From positions 1 through 64,000 of the forward strand of contig CANJNC010000014.1 in NCBI GenBank assembly GCA_947475685.1: 64,000 bases of DNA, given 5' to 3'. The stretch is from Comamonadaceae bacterium (GTDB lineage: Bacteria; Pseudomonadota; Gammaproteobacteria; Burkholderiales; Burkholderiaceae_C). How positions within the stretch are numbered: position 1 is the first letter of the stretch; the number at the start of each line of letters is the position of its first letter. The position numbers were made by a program, and so were the translations under genes. The notes under the pieces were generated by a model. The model was given only the letters and a program-made list of their open reading frames with translations, was not told the origin of the DNA and did not search any database. Shown in pieces: positions 1 through 9,905 of this stretch.

Positions 1-3000
1 CTGGCTATCAACACGTGAGTCAAGTTGTGAGTCCGGGTGAGTACGCCGTGCGAGGCGGCTTGATTGATCTCTTTCCGATGGGCTCGCTCGTGCCGTACCG
101 TGTTGACTTGTTTGATCAGCAAATTGACTCTATCCGCACCTTTGATCCTGATTCACAAAGAAGCCTATACCCCGTTCCTGAAGTTCGACTTCTGCCGGGT
201 CGAGAGTTTCCAATGGACGACGCTTCTCGGGCCAAGTTTCGCAGCCGTTGGAGAGAGCTCTTGGAGGGAGACCCCACCAGGAGTCGGCTCTATAAAGACA
301 TTGGGCAATCCATTGCAACAGCGGGTATTGAGTATTATTTACCCTTGTTTTTTGACGAAACCGCCTCCGTCTTTGACTACCTTGGTGACAATGCAATTGT
401 TGTCACGCACGGTGAGTTGGAAAACGCATTTCAGCACTTTTGGCTTGATACCCAAGAGAGATATAGACTCAATCTTGGAGATCCTGAACGACCTGTTCTT
501 CCCCCCAGTGCACTCTTTTTAAATGCCGAAGAGTTCTATACCCAGTGCAACAATTATCCTCAACTGGCCATCAGACCCAGTGCGCTGCTCACCGCAAAAG
601 AGACTGAAGTTGGCACTCCAGATGAGCATGCTTGGAGCGCATCACTGACAGAGCTTAAAGTTGAACGCGGTCATGACGATCCGCTTCAGCGGTTAAAAAA
701 TCACGCCCTCACCAGCAATCACAAGATTTTGATTCTTGCTGAAACCGAAGGCCGCAGACAAAGTCTATTGGACTTTTTAAGAGCCAGTCAATTTGATCCC
801 CCTATTTTCGAGTCTCTAGAAAACTTCATTGACAGCGAGTCTCGTTTGGGCATTTGCCTGGGATCTCTCTCCGTTGGGTTCAACGATCTTGAGCAAAACA
901 TTGACTATGTGACAGAGACCGAGCTCTTTGCCACCAACAGTTTTTCTAGAAAGAGAAAAAAACAAGAACAAGTCAGTGACCTTGATGCTTTGATCAAGGA
1001 CCTCTCGGAGTTGCAAATTGGAGACCCTGTCGTGCACAACTCGCACGGCATTGGTCGCTACAAGGGATTGATCAATTTGGACTTGGGTCTAGGTCTTGAT
1101 GAACACGGCTCACCTGTGACGCAGGAGTTCTTGCATCTGGTGTACGCTGACGAGGCGGTTTTGTATGTCCCCGTGAGCCAACTGCACTTGGTCTCTCGCT
1201 ATACAGGCGTGAGCGCAGAAGAAGCCCCTTTGCACCGTCTGGGCTCAGCCCAATGGGACAAAGCCAAAAAACGCGCTGCCGAACAGATCAGGGACGCGGC
1301 CGCAGAGCTTCTTAACTTGTATGCCAGGCGAGCTGCTCAAGAGGGCTACGCCTTTAGATTTTCTCCTGGCGACTACGAGACCTTTGCCAACGCTTTTGGC
1401 TTTGAAGAAACAGCCGATCAAAAGGCAGCTATTCACGCCGTCATTCAAGACATGATCAGCCCCAAGCCCATGGATCGACTGATTTGTGGTGATGTGGGCT
1501 TTGGTAAAACGGAGGTGGCCATCAGAGCGGCGTTCGTTGCCGTGACCGGTGGCAAACAAGTGGCCATTCTCGCGCCTACGACCCTTTTGGCCGAGCAGCA
1601 TTTCCAAACATTGGTCGATCGTTTCTCGAAATGGCCTGTCAAAATCGCTGAAATGTCGCGCTTTAAAACCACCAAAGAGATCAATCTTGCGATTGAGGGC
1701 ATTGCTGCTGGCACGGTCGATATCGTGGTGGGTACCCACAAGTTGCTGAGCCAAAGCGTTCAATTCAAGCAACTGGGCTTGATGATCATCGATGAAGAGC
1801 ACCGCTTTGGTGTTCGGCACAAAGAAGCCATGAAATCCATGCGCTCAGAGGTCGATGTGCTGACTTTGACCGCAACTCCCATTCCGAGAACGCTTGGCAT
1901 GGCACTTGAAGGCCTTAGAGACTTGAGCGTCATTGCCACCGCGCCTCAACGACGATTGGCGATCAAGACTTTTTTAAGAAGAGAGGGCTCTGGCGTCATT
2001 CGCGAAGCCGTGCTTCGAGAAATTAAACGCGGTGGACAATGCTACTTCCTTCACAACGAGGTGAGCACCATAGGGAATAGGTTGCATCAATTGAGAGAAT
2101 TGTTGCCTGAAGCGAGAATAGAAATCGCTCATGGCCAAATGGGCGAGCGAGATCTAGAGAGGGTCATGCGAGACTTTGTGGCTCAGCGCTTCAATGTGCT
2201 GCTGTGCTCAACCATCATCGAGACGGGCATTGATGTCCCCAGTGCCAACACGATCCTCATCAGTCGTTCTGATAAATTCGGCCTTGCGCAATTGCACCAA
2301 TTGCGTGGCCGTGTGGGCCGCAGCCATCACCAAGCCTATGCGTATTTGTTGGTCCCTGACATTGAAGGGCTCACCAAACAAGCCGCTCAGCGATTGGAGG
2401 CCATCCAACAAATGGAAGAATTGGGATCGGGCTTTTATTTGGCCATGCATGACCTAGAAATTCGGGGCTCAGGAGAAATATTGGGCGAGAACCAAAGTGG
2501 AAACATGATGGAAGTTGGGTTTCAGTTGTACAACGAAATGCTTTCTGAGGCGGTCAGGGCCTTGAAAAATGGAGAAGAGCCTGACCTCTTGAGCCCACTG
2601 CAAGCGACCACAGAGATCAATTTGCACTCGCCGGCCCTTTTGCCAAGCGACTATTGCGGCGATGTCCATTTGAGACTGTCCTTTTACAAGAAACTCGCCA
2701 CAGCGAAAAACTTTGATCAAGTTGACCGACTCCAAGAGGAGATTGTTGACCGTTTTGGCAAACCCCCGGCTCAAGTTCAAACACTCATTGAAGTTCATCG
2801 ACTTCGCATTTTGGCCAAATCCTACGGTGTCGCCAAAGTCGATGCCTCCCCTGAGATCACCCACATCACTTTTAAGCCCAACGCACCCATCGAGGCCAGC
2901 AAAATCATTGAGCTTGTACAAAAGAACAAAAACATCCGGCTCGCAGGCAATGACAAAATTAGAATTGAACGAAGTCTGCCTGAGGTCAAACAAAGGACAC

Positions 3001-3062
3001 AACTCATCCGAGATATATTGAACAACATTGGCAACACCAAACCCCTTCAAAAAACACCATGA
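1..3062 (+). CDS. mfd: Transcription-repair coupling factor Mfd (5' truncated by window)
   Basis: Mfd is the DNA translocase that removes RNA polymerase stalled at lesions and recruits UvrA. The reading frame is open from base 3 and the first ATG/GTG is internal, so the gene starts before the window; roughly 150 residues are missing by comparison with full-length Mfd (about 1150 aa). Visible parts are the end of the UvrB-like module (RGGLIDLFPMG), the polymerase-interaction domain (IGDPVVHNSHGIGRYKG, about residue 335 of the visible part), the helicase Walker A (GDVGFGKTE, about 492), the DEEH box (about 592), the motif VI region (QLRGRVGRS) and the C-terminal TRCF domain (about 860-970). The stop overlaps the serB start as ATGA, implying translational coupling. 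Confidence 0.97.
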   Translation, partial: GYQHVSQVVSPGEYAVRGGLIDLFPMGSLVPYRVDLFDQQIDSIRTFDPDSQRSLYPVPEVRLLPGREFPMDDASRAKFRSRWRELLEGDPTRSRLYKDIGQSIATAGIEYYLPLFFDETASVFDYLGDNAIVVTHGELENAFQHFWLDTQERYRLNLGDPERPVLPPSALFLNAEEFYTQCNNYPQLAIRPSALLTAKETEVGTPDEHAWSASLTELKVERGHDDPLQRLKNHALTSNHKILILAETEGRRQSLLDFLRASQFDPPIFESLENFIDSESRLGICLGSLSVGFNDLEQNIDYVTETELFATNSFSRKRKKQEQVSDLDALIKDLSELQIGDPVVHNSHGIGRYKGLINLDLGLGLDEHGSPVTQEFLHLVYADEAVLYVPVSQLHLVSRYTGVSAEEAPLHRLGSAQWDKAKKRAAEQIRDAAAELLNLYARRAAQEGYAFRFSPGDYETFANAFGFEETADQKAAIHAVIQDMISPKPMDRLICGDVGFGKTEVAIRAAFVAVTGGKQVAILAPTTLLAEQHFQTLVDRFSKWPVKIAEMSRFKTTKEINLAIEGIAAGTVDIVVGTHKLLSQSVQFKQLGLMIIDEEHRFGVRHKEAMKSMRSEVDVLTLTATPIPRTLGMALEGLRDLSVIATAPQRRLAIKTFLRREGSGVIREAVLREIKRGGQCYFLHNEVSTIGNRLHQLRELLPEARIEIAHGQMGERDLERVMRDFVAQRFNVLLCSTIIETGIDVPSANTILISRSDKFGLAQLHQLRGRVGRSHHQAYAYLLVPDIEGLTKQAAQRLEAIQQMEELGSGFYLAMHDLEIRGSGEILGENQSGNMMEVGFQLYNEMLSEAVRALKNGEEPDLLSPLQATTEINLHSPALLPSDYCGDVHLRLSFYKKLATAKNFDQVDRLQEEIVDRFGKPPAQVQTLIEVHRLRILAKSYGVAKVDASPEITHITFKPNAPIEASKIIELVQKNKNIRLAGNDKIRIERSLPEVKQRTQLIRDILNNIGNTKPLQKTP

Positions 3063-3790
3063 GCTCATCGCGCCTTTTTGAACCAGGACTGCTTGTACAG
3101 GGGTTTGACCCCCCCCTGTCTTTGAAGAACTTTTCTTTGATTGCCTTTGACATGGACTCCACCTTGATCAACATCGAATGCATCGATGAATTGGCCAAAT
3201 TCGCTGGTGTTGGCGACCAAGTTGCCAAGATCACCGAGGCCGCCATGCGTGGAGAAATCAAAGACTTCAAAGACAGCCTTCGAAGACGCGTGGCTTTGTT
3301 AAAAGGCACGCACGAATCGGCCTTGCAAGATGTGCTTGCAAACGCTCTTGCGCTCAACCCTGGTGCCAAGACACTGGTGAGCACTTGCAAAGATCAAGGC
3401 CTCAAAATCCTCTTGGTCAGTGGAGGGTTCACCTTCTTTGCCCATGCCGTTCAAGAGATGCTTGGAATCGACTACACCCGAAGCAACGTTTTAGAAATCA
3501 AGGACCATGTCTTGACTGGCGAGTTGATAACCCAGCCTTGGGGAGATATCTGCGATGGACAAGAAAAAAAGAACATGTTGCTTCAAACGTGTGCGCAGCT
3601 CGGAATCTCAGCCGCTCAAGCCATTGCTGTGGGCGACGGTGCGAATGACTTACCCATGATGCATGCCTGTATGGAAGCCGGCGGCTTGAGTGTCGCTTTC
3701 CACGCCAAACCCACCGTTCGCGCTCAGGCAATGGTTTCAATTGAAAAGGGTGGACTTGACAGGCTCTTGTCGGTGATCCAACCCAGTTGA
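3059..3790 (+). CDS. serB: Phosphoserine phosphatase SerB
   Basis: This enzyme catalyses the last step of serine biosynthesis, dephosphorylating O-phosphoserine in the cytoplasm. The 243-aa protein has the HAD nucleophile motif FDMDSTL near residue 32, followed by NIECIDELA typical of SerB, the SGGF motif II near residue 120, and GDGANDLPM motif IV near residue 195. It is shorter than the E. coli enzyme because it lacks the long N-terminal regulatory extension; a short single-domain form is common in betaproteobacteria. The start ATG overlaps the mfd stop, and the gene converges on uvrC with only 19 bases between the stops. Confidence 0.96.
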   Translation: MSSSRLFEPGLLVQGFDPPLSLKNFSLIAFDMDSTLINIECIDELAKFAGVGDQVAKITEAAMRGEIKDFKDSLRRRVALLKGTHESALQDVLANALALNPGAKTLVSTCKDQGLKILLVSGGFTFFAHAVQEMLGIDYTRSNVLEIKDHVLTGELITQPWGDICDGQEKKNMLLQTCAQLGISAAQAIAVGDGANDLPMMHACMEAGGLSVAFHAKPTVRAQAMVSIEKGGLDRLLSVIQPS

Positions 3791-3809
3791 TCCTTGGAGC
3801 CATGGCGTT

Positions 3810-5795
3810 TTAGCGCAAGGCTTTGTAGATGGACTCGGCCAAATCCTCTGAAATGCCCTCGACCGACATCAAGTCTTGCACGCTGGCTTGAGAAACCCCT
3901 TTGACGCCTCCAAAGCGTTGCAAAAGCTTTGCACGCTTTTTGGGACCCACACCCGCAATGTCCTCGATCTTACTGGCGCCCACGCGAACACGCGCTCTTT
4001 GCGCCCTCATGCCTGTGATGGCAAAACGATGCGCTTCATCCCTGATTTGTGCAACCAGCATCAAGGCGGCCGAGTCCGCTGGCAAGGAGACCTTTTCTCG
4101 ACTATCGGCAAACACCAACTCCTCCAAACCGACCTTTCGCCCCTCTCCTTTTTCCACACCTACCAGCCTTGAAATATCAAGTCCAAGGGACTCGAAGACG
4201 TCTCGTGCGACGCCAATTTGCCCTTTGCCTCCATCGACCAGCACCAAGTCAGGCATCTTGCCCTCTCCGAGTCGAACGCTCTCAGCTACTTTGCTATAGC
4301 GCCTATCCAAGACTTGTCGCATCGCCGCGTAATCATCTCCTGCTGTGACGCCCTCGATGTTGTAGCGTCGGTATTCTGCGCCTTGCATTTTGTGGTGATG
4401 AAACACCACACAAGACGCCTGGGTCGCCTCACCCGAGGTGTGCGAAATGTCAAAACACTCTATGCGAAACGCCTCCATGTCCTCCACGGCCAAATCCAAG
4501 ACATCCACCAAAGAGCGGGTTCTGGCTTTTTGAGAGCCCTCCTCTGCAAGCAATCTTGTCAATTGAATCTGAGCATTTTGAACGGCCATTTCAAGCCATA
4601 TCTTTCGCTGCCCCTGGGGCTGTAGGACAAATTGAATCTTCACACCCGATTGAAGACTCAAAGCTTTGATCAAATCGGAGGGGACTTTGTGACTCGCAAT
4701 CAATATGGGGGGTACTTTGATGTCCAAATAATGCTGCGTCAAAAAGGCTTCCAAGACTTCGGGGGCCTCGGCTTGTTCCACATGCACGGGGAAATAGGGG
4801 CGATCTCCCAAGTGCCTACCGCCCCTGACCATGGCCAAGTTGACACAGGCCTTGCCGCCTTGAAGTTGCACCGACAAAATATCCACATCCTGATCTCCCG
4901 CTGTTTCGACCGCTTGTTGGTGCAAGACTTTGGACAAGGCGCTGATTTGGTTGCGCAATTCAGCGGCCAACTCAAACTCGAGTTTTTCGGCATGCGCTGT
5001 CATCTTGGACTCCAGCTCTTTGATGATTTGCTGGGTCTCACCGCGCAAAAGTGCAGCAGCGTTTTTAACGTCCTCGTTGTATTTTTCAACACTCACCAAA
5101 CCCACACATGGGGCCGAACAACGCTTGATTTGATAAAGTAAACACGGCCGATTGCGATGGTTAAAGACACTGTCTTCACAGGTTCTGAGCCGAAAAACCT
5201 TTTGCATGAGCCAAATGGCCTCTCTGACCGCCCATACACTTGGGTAGGGACCGAAATATTCATGTTTGGCGTCGACTGCACCACGGTAATAAATCACCCT
5301 AGAAATCTCTTGAGCACTGGGGTTGGGTGGCTTGCTAGCAGGCTCAGTTGGGGCTTGAGACGCAGGCGTCTTTTTTGAACTGACCAAGGGCTTGGTGATC
5401 TTTAGGTAGGGGTAACTTTTATCGTCTCTGAATAAAATATTGTATTTGGGCTTTAAGGTCTTGATGAGATTGTTCTCAAGAATCAGGGCCTCTGCCTCTG
5501 AACGCACCACGGTGGTCTCCATGCGGTGGATTTTTTTGACCATGTGGCCAATTCGTGTGCCCCCGTGGTTTTTTTGAAAATAACTGGAGACTCGTTTTTT
5601 CAAACTGTTGGCTTTGCCAACATAAAGCACTTGGTCTTGTTCATCAAAATAACGGTAGACACCTGGCAAGGACGGCAAGGCACTCACATCCGATAAAAGT
5701 TGATCGGAAAATGCATGCGCGCCTTCAACGCTTGGTGAGTCCTGAGCGGCTGGCGAATTGAGAATGTTTTTGGCTTTAGAAGATTTTTCCGTCAT
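3810..5795 (-). CDS. uvrC: Excinuclease ABC subunit UvrC
   Basis: UvrC makes both incisions in nucleotide excision repair. Domain order in the 661 aa: an N-terminal Ser/Ala-rich leader; GIY-YIG nuclease (LPGVYRYF and YVGKA, about residues 42-120); a four-cysteine segment ([13 protein letters not shown] then CSAPC, about 205-230) matching the known UvrC Fe-S ligand region; a UVR helix pair (about 260-295); the RNase H-like endonuclease half ([19 protein letters not shown]); and a terminal helix-hairpin-helix pair ([18 protein letters not shown]). A Pro/Ser/Ala-rich insertion of about 25 residues interrupts the end of the GIY-YIG domain after [11 protein letters not shown]. It is divergent from earP. 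Confidence 0.97.
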   Translation of the reverse strand: MTEKSSKAKNILNSPAAQDSPSVEGAHAFSDQLLSDVSALPSLPGVYRYFDEQDQVLYVGKANSLKKRVSSYFQKNHGGTRIGHMVKKIHRMETTVVRSEAEALILENNLIKTLKPKYNILFRDDKSYPYLKITKPLVSSKKTPASQAPTEPASKPPNPSAQEISRVIYYRGAVDAKHEYFGPYPSVWAVREAIWLMQKVFRLRTCEDSVFNHRNRPCLLYQIKRCSAPCVGLVSVEKYNEDVKNAAALLRGETQQIIKELESKMTAHAEKLEFELAAELRNQISALSKVLHQQAVETAGDQDVDILSVQLQGGKACVNLAMVRGGRHLGDRPYFPVHVEQAEAPEVLEAFLTQHYLDIKVPPILIASHKVPSDLIKALSLQSGVKIQFVLQPQGQRKIWLEMAVQNAQIQLTRLLAEEGSQKARTRSLVDVLDLAVEDMEAFRIECFDISHTSGEATQASCVVFHHHKMQGAEYRRYNIEGVTAGDDYAAMRQVLDRRYSKVAESVRLGEGKMPDLVLVDGGKGQIGVARDVFESLGLDISRLVGVEKGEGRKVGLEELVFADSREKVSLPADSAALMLVAQIRDEAHRFAITGMRAQRARVRVGASKIEDIAGVGPKKRAKLLQRFGGVKGVSQASVQDLMSVEGISEDLAESIYKALR

Positions 5796-5927
5796 ACTCG
5801 GTTTGCTGCGTTGAAACCCATCTGCTAGGCAAGCGCTGTATACTTTTCACGGATCGTACACGAAACACGGTGGATCAGCGACACGTCATCGCATTTTTAA
5901 GTCACGATTTAAACGCCCAACACCTTT

Positions 5928-7085
5928 ATGCCGCAAGCCCCTTTTTTATGGGATATTTTTTGTCAAGTCATTGACAACCATGGGGACTTGGGTGTTTGCT
6001 GGCGTTTGAGCCAACATTTGGTGTCCTTAGGGCATCGGGTGAGGCTGTATGTGGACGACTCAACTGCTTTGGCTTGGATGGCTCCCCATCATCAAAACGC
6101 TGCCCATTTGAGCGTGCTTGATTGGCCAAGAGACGCCTCCTGGGCGCACCAAGACGCCTACAGTTGGCAAAGGCCTCAGTGCGTCGTTGAAGCCTTTGGC
6201 TGTGAAATTCCAAACGTCTATTTACACGTCTTGCTCACCCCCAGCACAGACTATGAGTTGTCCACGCGATGGACTTGGATCAATTTGGAGTACTTGAGTG
6301 CAGAAGATTACCCAGAGCGCATGCACACCCTTGCCTGCCCAGTCTTGAGTGGCCCAGCCAAGGGCCTCAAAAAGTGGTTTTTTTACCCCGGGTTTACATC
6401 GTCCACAGGCGGGTTGTTAAAGAAAAATTGGCCTGGCCAACTTCTTGAAACTCCTTCTCAAGAGATGCGACAAGCACTGGCGTTGAAATGGACAGAAGAG
6501 GCAGATTTACGCGTTTTTGTATTTAGCTATGAGCCTCTTGCACTCAAAGACTTGTTGCTGCAACTCCTCCAATCTGGCAAATGGGTTCACCTCAAAGTCA
6601 GCGCAGGCCGATCCACCACCTTCACCAGAGCACTCCTTCAAGCAGACGAGTTGATGGGCCCTGAGGCCAACATCCAAGAGGCTCGAGTGCAGCTCAAAAC
6701 ACTGACCCTTGATTTTCTAGACCACGTTGACCACGCTGGCTTTGACGCCTTGCTTCAAAGCAGTGACTTGAACTTTGTCAGAGGAGAGGACTCTTGGGTC
6801 AGAGCCATCTGGGCCAACAAGCCCTTTGTTTGGCAAATTTACCCCCAAGACGATGGCATACATTTCAAAAAAATGAGTGCATTTTTAAATCTCTTTGACG
6901 CGCCCAGCTCTTTAAAACAAGCCTACCTGATTTGGAACGGATTTGATCGCTCCAATTTGCCTCAGATGAATGAACAAACTCTCCAAGAATGGGCCCAGTG
7001 GTGCCAGCGGCTTTGCGTGCAGTTGCAAACCCGAGCCGATCTTGCCGTTCAATTGAGCGAATTTTTAAGCCTCAAACAACAATAA
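5928..7085 (+). CDS. earP: EF-P arginine rhamnosyltransferase EarP
   Basis: EarP transfers rhamnose from dTDP-rhamnose to arginine 32 of elongation factor P, activating EF-P for rescue of ribosomes stalled at polyproline. The 385-aa protein starts with the family signature DIFCQVIDNHGDLGVCWR, in which the two aspartates (residues 16 and 20) match the catalytic DN(F/H)GD motif, and ends with the nucleotide-sugar site RGEDSWVRAIWANKPFVWQIYPQ split across residues 285-305. It directly precedes efp, the usual pairing in organisms that use this modification. The dTDP-rhamnose genes are not in this window. Confidence 0.96.
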   Translation: MPQAPFLWDIFCQVIDNHGDLGVCWRLSQHLVSLGHRVRLYVDDSTALAWMAPHHQNAAHLSVLDWPRDASWAHQDAYSWQRPQCVVEAFGCEIPNVYLHVLLTPSTDYELSTRWTWINLEYLSAEDYPERMHTLACPVLSGPAKGLKKWFFYPGFTSSTGGLLKKNWPGQLLETPSQEMRQALALKWTEEADLRVFVFSYEPLALKDLLLQLLQSGKWVHLKVSAGRSTTFTRALLQADELMGPEANIQEARVQLKTLTLDFLDHVDHAGFDALLQSSDLNFVRGEDSWVRAIWANKPFVWQIYPQDDGIHFKKMSAFLNLFDAPSSLKQAYLIWNGFDRSNLPQMNEQTLQEWAQWCQRLCVQLQTRADLAVQLSEFLSLKQQ

Positions 7086-7164
7086 ATAGCTGCATTTAAG
7101 CGCCAAAATGAACCCTATTGATCTATTTTTTACCAAGTTTGCATCCGTTAAGATCAATGAAGCA

Positions 7165-7173
7165 TGTTAAAAT
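7165..7173 (+). promoter_or_regulatory. Extended -10 promoter candidate for efp
   Basis: TGTTAAAAT fits the extended -10 pattern TGnTAnnaT. No convincing -35 lies 16-18 bases upstream, as expected for an extended -10. Transcription would start near 7180, just ahead of a strong Shine-Dalgarno (GGGGAGG, about 7189-7195). Confidence 0.45.
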
Positions 7174-7266
7174 AGGCATCTGTCCAAGGGGAGGCGAAAC
7201 ATGCAACCGCGTTGCGTTGCGCTCCCTGAACTGTCTATTTATCTCCGACCCAACGTCCAATTATTT

Positions 7267-7821
7267 ATGAAAATCGCTCAAGAAATCCGCGCCGGCAACG
7301 TCATCATGCATGGCAAAGATCCCATGATTGTTTTGCGTGCTGAATATGCACGTGGTGGCAGAAATTCAGCAACCGTTCGCATGAAGCTAAAAAGTTTGTT
7401 GAGCAATTTTGGAACTGAGGTGGTCTTCAAAGCCGATGACAAGATGGACCAAGTGATTTTGGATAAAAAAGAATGCACCTATTCTTACTTCGCTGACCCG
7501 ATGTATGTTTGGATGGACGCCGATTTCAACCAGTATGAGGTTGAAAATGAGAACATGGGAGACGCCTTGAATTACTTGGAAGATGGCATGGGTGCTGAAG
7601 TGGTTTTCTATGACGGCAAGGCCATCTCTGTCGAATTGCCAACCTCTGTGGAGAGAGAGGTCACTTGGACCGAGCCTGCGGTGAAGGGCGACACCTCTGG
7701 AAAAGTTTTAAAACCTGCCAAAATTTCAACTGGCTTTGATGTGCCTGTGCCCATTTTTGTGGCTCAAGGAGACCGCATTGAAATCGATACACGAACTGCC
7801 GAATACCGTCGCAGAGTTTAA
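7267..7821 (+). CDS. efp: Elongation factor P
   Basis: EF-P binds between the P and E sites and speeds peptide-bond formation at consecutive prolines. The 184-aa product begins [12 protein letters not shown] and shows all three domains: KOW-like domain I, OB domain II ([14 protein letters not shown]) and OB domain III ([12 protein letters not shown], ending [14 protein letters not shown]). Counting from this methionine, the loop YARGGRNS puts Arg exactly at position 32, the EarP target; that fixes the start. The ORF track opens 22 codons earlier at 7201, in frame, and that upstream ATG, not this one, has the strong SD. See the finding on the two starts. Confidence 0.95.
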   Translation: MKIAQEIRAGNVIMHGKDPMIVLRAEYARGGRNSATVRMKLKSLLSNFGTEVVFKADDKMDQVILDKKECTYSYFADPMYVWMDADFNQYEVENENMGDALNYLEDGMGAEVVFYDGKAISVELPTSVEREVTWTEPAVKGDTSGKVLKPAKISTGFDVPVPIFVAQGDRIEIDTRTAEYRRRV

Positions 7822-7870
7822 CCCTGTGCTCGCTTCAAGCGGCTTGTTCAAAACCCTTGAAGTCCACTTT

Positions 7871-7893
7871 GTTCACGCCCCTCGTGCGTGAAC
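7871..7893 (+). other. Inverted repeat between efp and the LOG-family gene
   Basis: GTTCACGC, a 7-base loop, then GCGTGAAC form a perfect 8-bp stem. No U-run follows (GCCTCTTG), so it is not a classical terminator. It ends 8 bases before the GTG start of the next gene and could mask its initiation region or protect the efp mRNA end. Confidence 0.4.
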
Positions 7894-7900
7894 GCCTCTT

Positions 7901-8797
7901 GTGAGCCTCATGCAAGCCAAGCCTTCTCTCGTTGATGCCCATAGCAAACAATTGCTCAAAGACTGGGAAGCTTTTGTGCAAGCTCGCAACCAAGAGGAGT
8001 TGCCACAAAACTCCAACCGACTGGCTTTTGCAGACCCACAGTTTCTCACCAGACGTGAAACCCGCGGCATTCGCATTCAACTTGAGTTGCTCAAACCCGA
8101 TTTGATCCAACAAGAAATGGGTATCGACCACACGGTGGTGATCTTTGGAAGCGCTCGCTTTTGCGACAGACAGACCGCTCTTGAGCAACTCGAAAAGGCC
8201 AAAGCACTTGGCAGCGCCAAGGACATTCAAAAAGCCACTGCCATTGTCAAAAATTCCGTCTACTACAATCAAGCCCGAGAGCTTGGTCACTTAATCACAC
8301 AAGAATGCAAAACCATGCCCGAAAAGGACAGACTCTTTGTCTGCACGGGAGGTGGGCCTGGCATCATGGAAGCGGCCAATCGTGGCGCTCATGATGCAGG
8401 AGGATTGAGCGTTGGATTGAACATTGCTCTGCCCTTTGAGCAAGAACCCAACCCCTACATCACCAAGGAGTTGAGTTTTAGATTTCATTATTTTGCGCTT
8501 CGAAAGATGCATTTCATGATGAGAGCAAAAGCCCTTGTGGCCTTTCCTGGTGGATTTGGAACGCTTGATGAACTCTTTGAAACACTCACCCTCATTCAAT
8601 GTAAAAAATCAAGTCCCGTGCCCATTATTTTGTTTGGCAAGAGTTACTGGAACAAAGTCTTTCATCCAGAAATTTTAGTTGAAGAAGGTGCCGTCTCTGA
8701 AGAGGATTTGCACTACTTCAACTATGTCGATGATGTGCAAAGTGCTTGGAAAATCATCAAGGATTTTTATCTGAACGGAGTCCCCAGGCCAATCTAG
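7901..8797 (+). CDS. LOG family (TIGR00730-type) Rossmann-fold protein
   Basis: The 298-aa protein carries the lysine-decarboxylase-like/LOG signatures GGGPGIMEAANRGA (about residue 150) and PGGFGTLDELFE (about 216), the latter being the PGGxGTxxE motif used by cytokinin-riboside-monophosphate phosphoribohydrolases to cleave N-glycosidic bonds of nucleotides. Despite old 'lysine decarboxylase' names, that family hydrolyses nucleoside monophosphates. It is about 100 residues longer at the N-terminus than minimal LOG proteins. The start is GTG; an in-frame ATG follows three codons later (7910) and is equally possible, since neither has a strong SD. The 3' end overlaps the convergent MFS gene by about 40 bases. 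Confidence 0.88.
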   Translation: MSLMQAKPSLVDAHSKQLLKDWEAFVQARNQEELPQNSNRLAFADPQFLTRRETRGIRIQLELLKPDLIQQEMGIDHTVVIFGSARFCDRQTALEQLEKAKALGSAKDIQKATAIVKNSVYYNQARELGHLITQECKTMPEKDRLFVCTGGGPGIMEAANRGAHDAGGLSVGLNIALPFEQEPNPYITKELSFRFHYFALRKMHFMMRAKALVAFPGGFGTLDELFETLTLIQCKKSSPVPIILFGKSYWNKVFHPEILVEEGAVSEEDLHYFNYVDDVQSAWKIIKDFYLNGVPRPI

Positions 8798-9905
8798 AGC
8801 CACTGGTCACTGCTGCACTCACGCACCAAAACAAACCCTTGACTCCAATCAAGGTGCCCGCCATGCCAAAAAGCATCGGCATGAAAACGCTTGACGCATT
8901 CACCATCATCAGTCTCACACCCAAGGCTTCGCCTTGTCGATGCTCAGGCGTGATTTGATGCATGGTGCTCATCAACATGGGTTGAACTGCTCCCAAAAAG
9001 AGGCCTAAAACGCCAGAACAAATTGCCATCATCCAGGCGGTATTTAAAAATGGATAAATGCCCATCATGACACCCGTCATGAACATGGAGACGGTCATGA
9101 TTTGCCACTCCGTCAAACGCTCTGCGATTACGGGCAAGACAAACCGAATGAGTGCTGCACACAGAGCAAATACACCCATGATCGTGCCAATGGCGGACGC
9201 GCTGATGCCCCGCTCATGGCCTAAGAGAGGCACCACAAAGGTATGCACATCCCAGCACGAGGACATGAACCAATTCACATACAACAATCTCCTGAGCATC
9301 GCAATGCCCAGCAAATCCCAAATCGATTCACTGCGATCTCTTGGCGCACTTTCTTGGGGCTCCTTAGAGACTTCATGGCGCACACCAAACCAAGCCATCA
9401 AGGGCAAAATGGCCAAGAAAATAAAAGCCGCCTGAAACCCCACATAGTCAATCAAGATGCCCGCACAAAAGGGGCCGATAAAGTTAGAGATGGCCGGTCC
9501 AATGGCCAACCAACTGAAGGCCAACTTCAATTCAGCATGGTCTTTGCAGATGCGGCCCACATGCCGCTGCAATGAAATCATCGTGGCGCCCGTCGCACCG
9601 CCTGACAACAAGGAAGCGACACACAAGGCTGGAAAGCTTTGAAACACCGCAGCCGTGCCAGCACCCACACTGGCCACCGTCATGCCAATGAGCATGGGCA
9701 GCTTCAAACCGTGCCGATCGGCAAAGCGCCCTGCAGGCAGCGCCAAAAAAATTTGTGTGACTGAAAACAATGCCAACATGATCCCCACCTGCAATGCAGA
9801 AGACCCCTCTCTTAGCGCCATCAACGGTCCGGCCAATCGCACACCCGTCATGCACGCATGAACACAAACTTGAGCACAAATCATTCGAATCAGTTGCGCC
9901 TTCAT
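8757..9905 (-). CDS. MFS transporter
   Basis: An inner-membrane major facilitator protein of 382 aa, with about 11-12 hydrophobic segments and the cytoplasmic-loop motif AGRFADRHGLKLPML (a variant of G-x3-D-x-x-G-R/K) after the second segment. A second, weaker copy of the pattern follows the central loop (ERLTEWQIM). The substrate cannot be told from sequence. Its start overlaps the rmuC stop as ATGA, so it is probably co-transcribed with rmuC and the upstream dehydrogenase gene. The C-terminus ends in a soluble Ser/Arg-rich tail overlapping the convergent LOG-family gene. Confidence 0.88.
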   Translation of the reverse strand: MKAQLIRMICAQVCVHACMTGVRLAGPLMALREGSSALQVGIMLALFSVTQIFLALPAGRFADRHGLKLPMLIGMTVASVGAGTAAVFQSFPALCVASLLSGGATGATMISLQRHVGRICKDHAELKLAFSWLAIGPAISNFIGPFCAGILIDYVGFQAAFIFLAILPLMAWFGVRHEVSKEPQESAPRDRSESIWDLLGIAMLRRLLYVNWFMSSCWDVHTFVVPLLGHERGISASAIGTIMGVFALCAALIRFVLPVIAERLTEWQIMTVSMFMTGVMMGIYPFLNTAWMMAICSGVLGLFLGAVQPMLMSTMHQITPEHRQGEALGVRLMMVNASSVFMPMLFGMAGTLIGVKGLFWCVSAAVTSGSRLAWGLRSDKNP

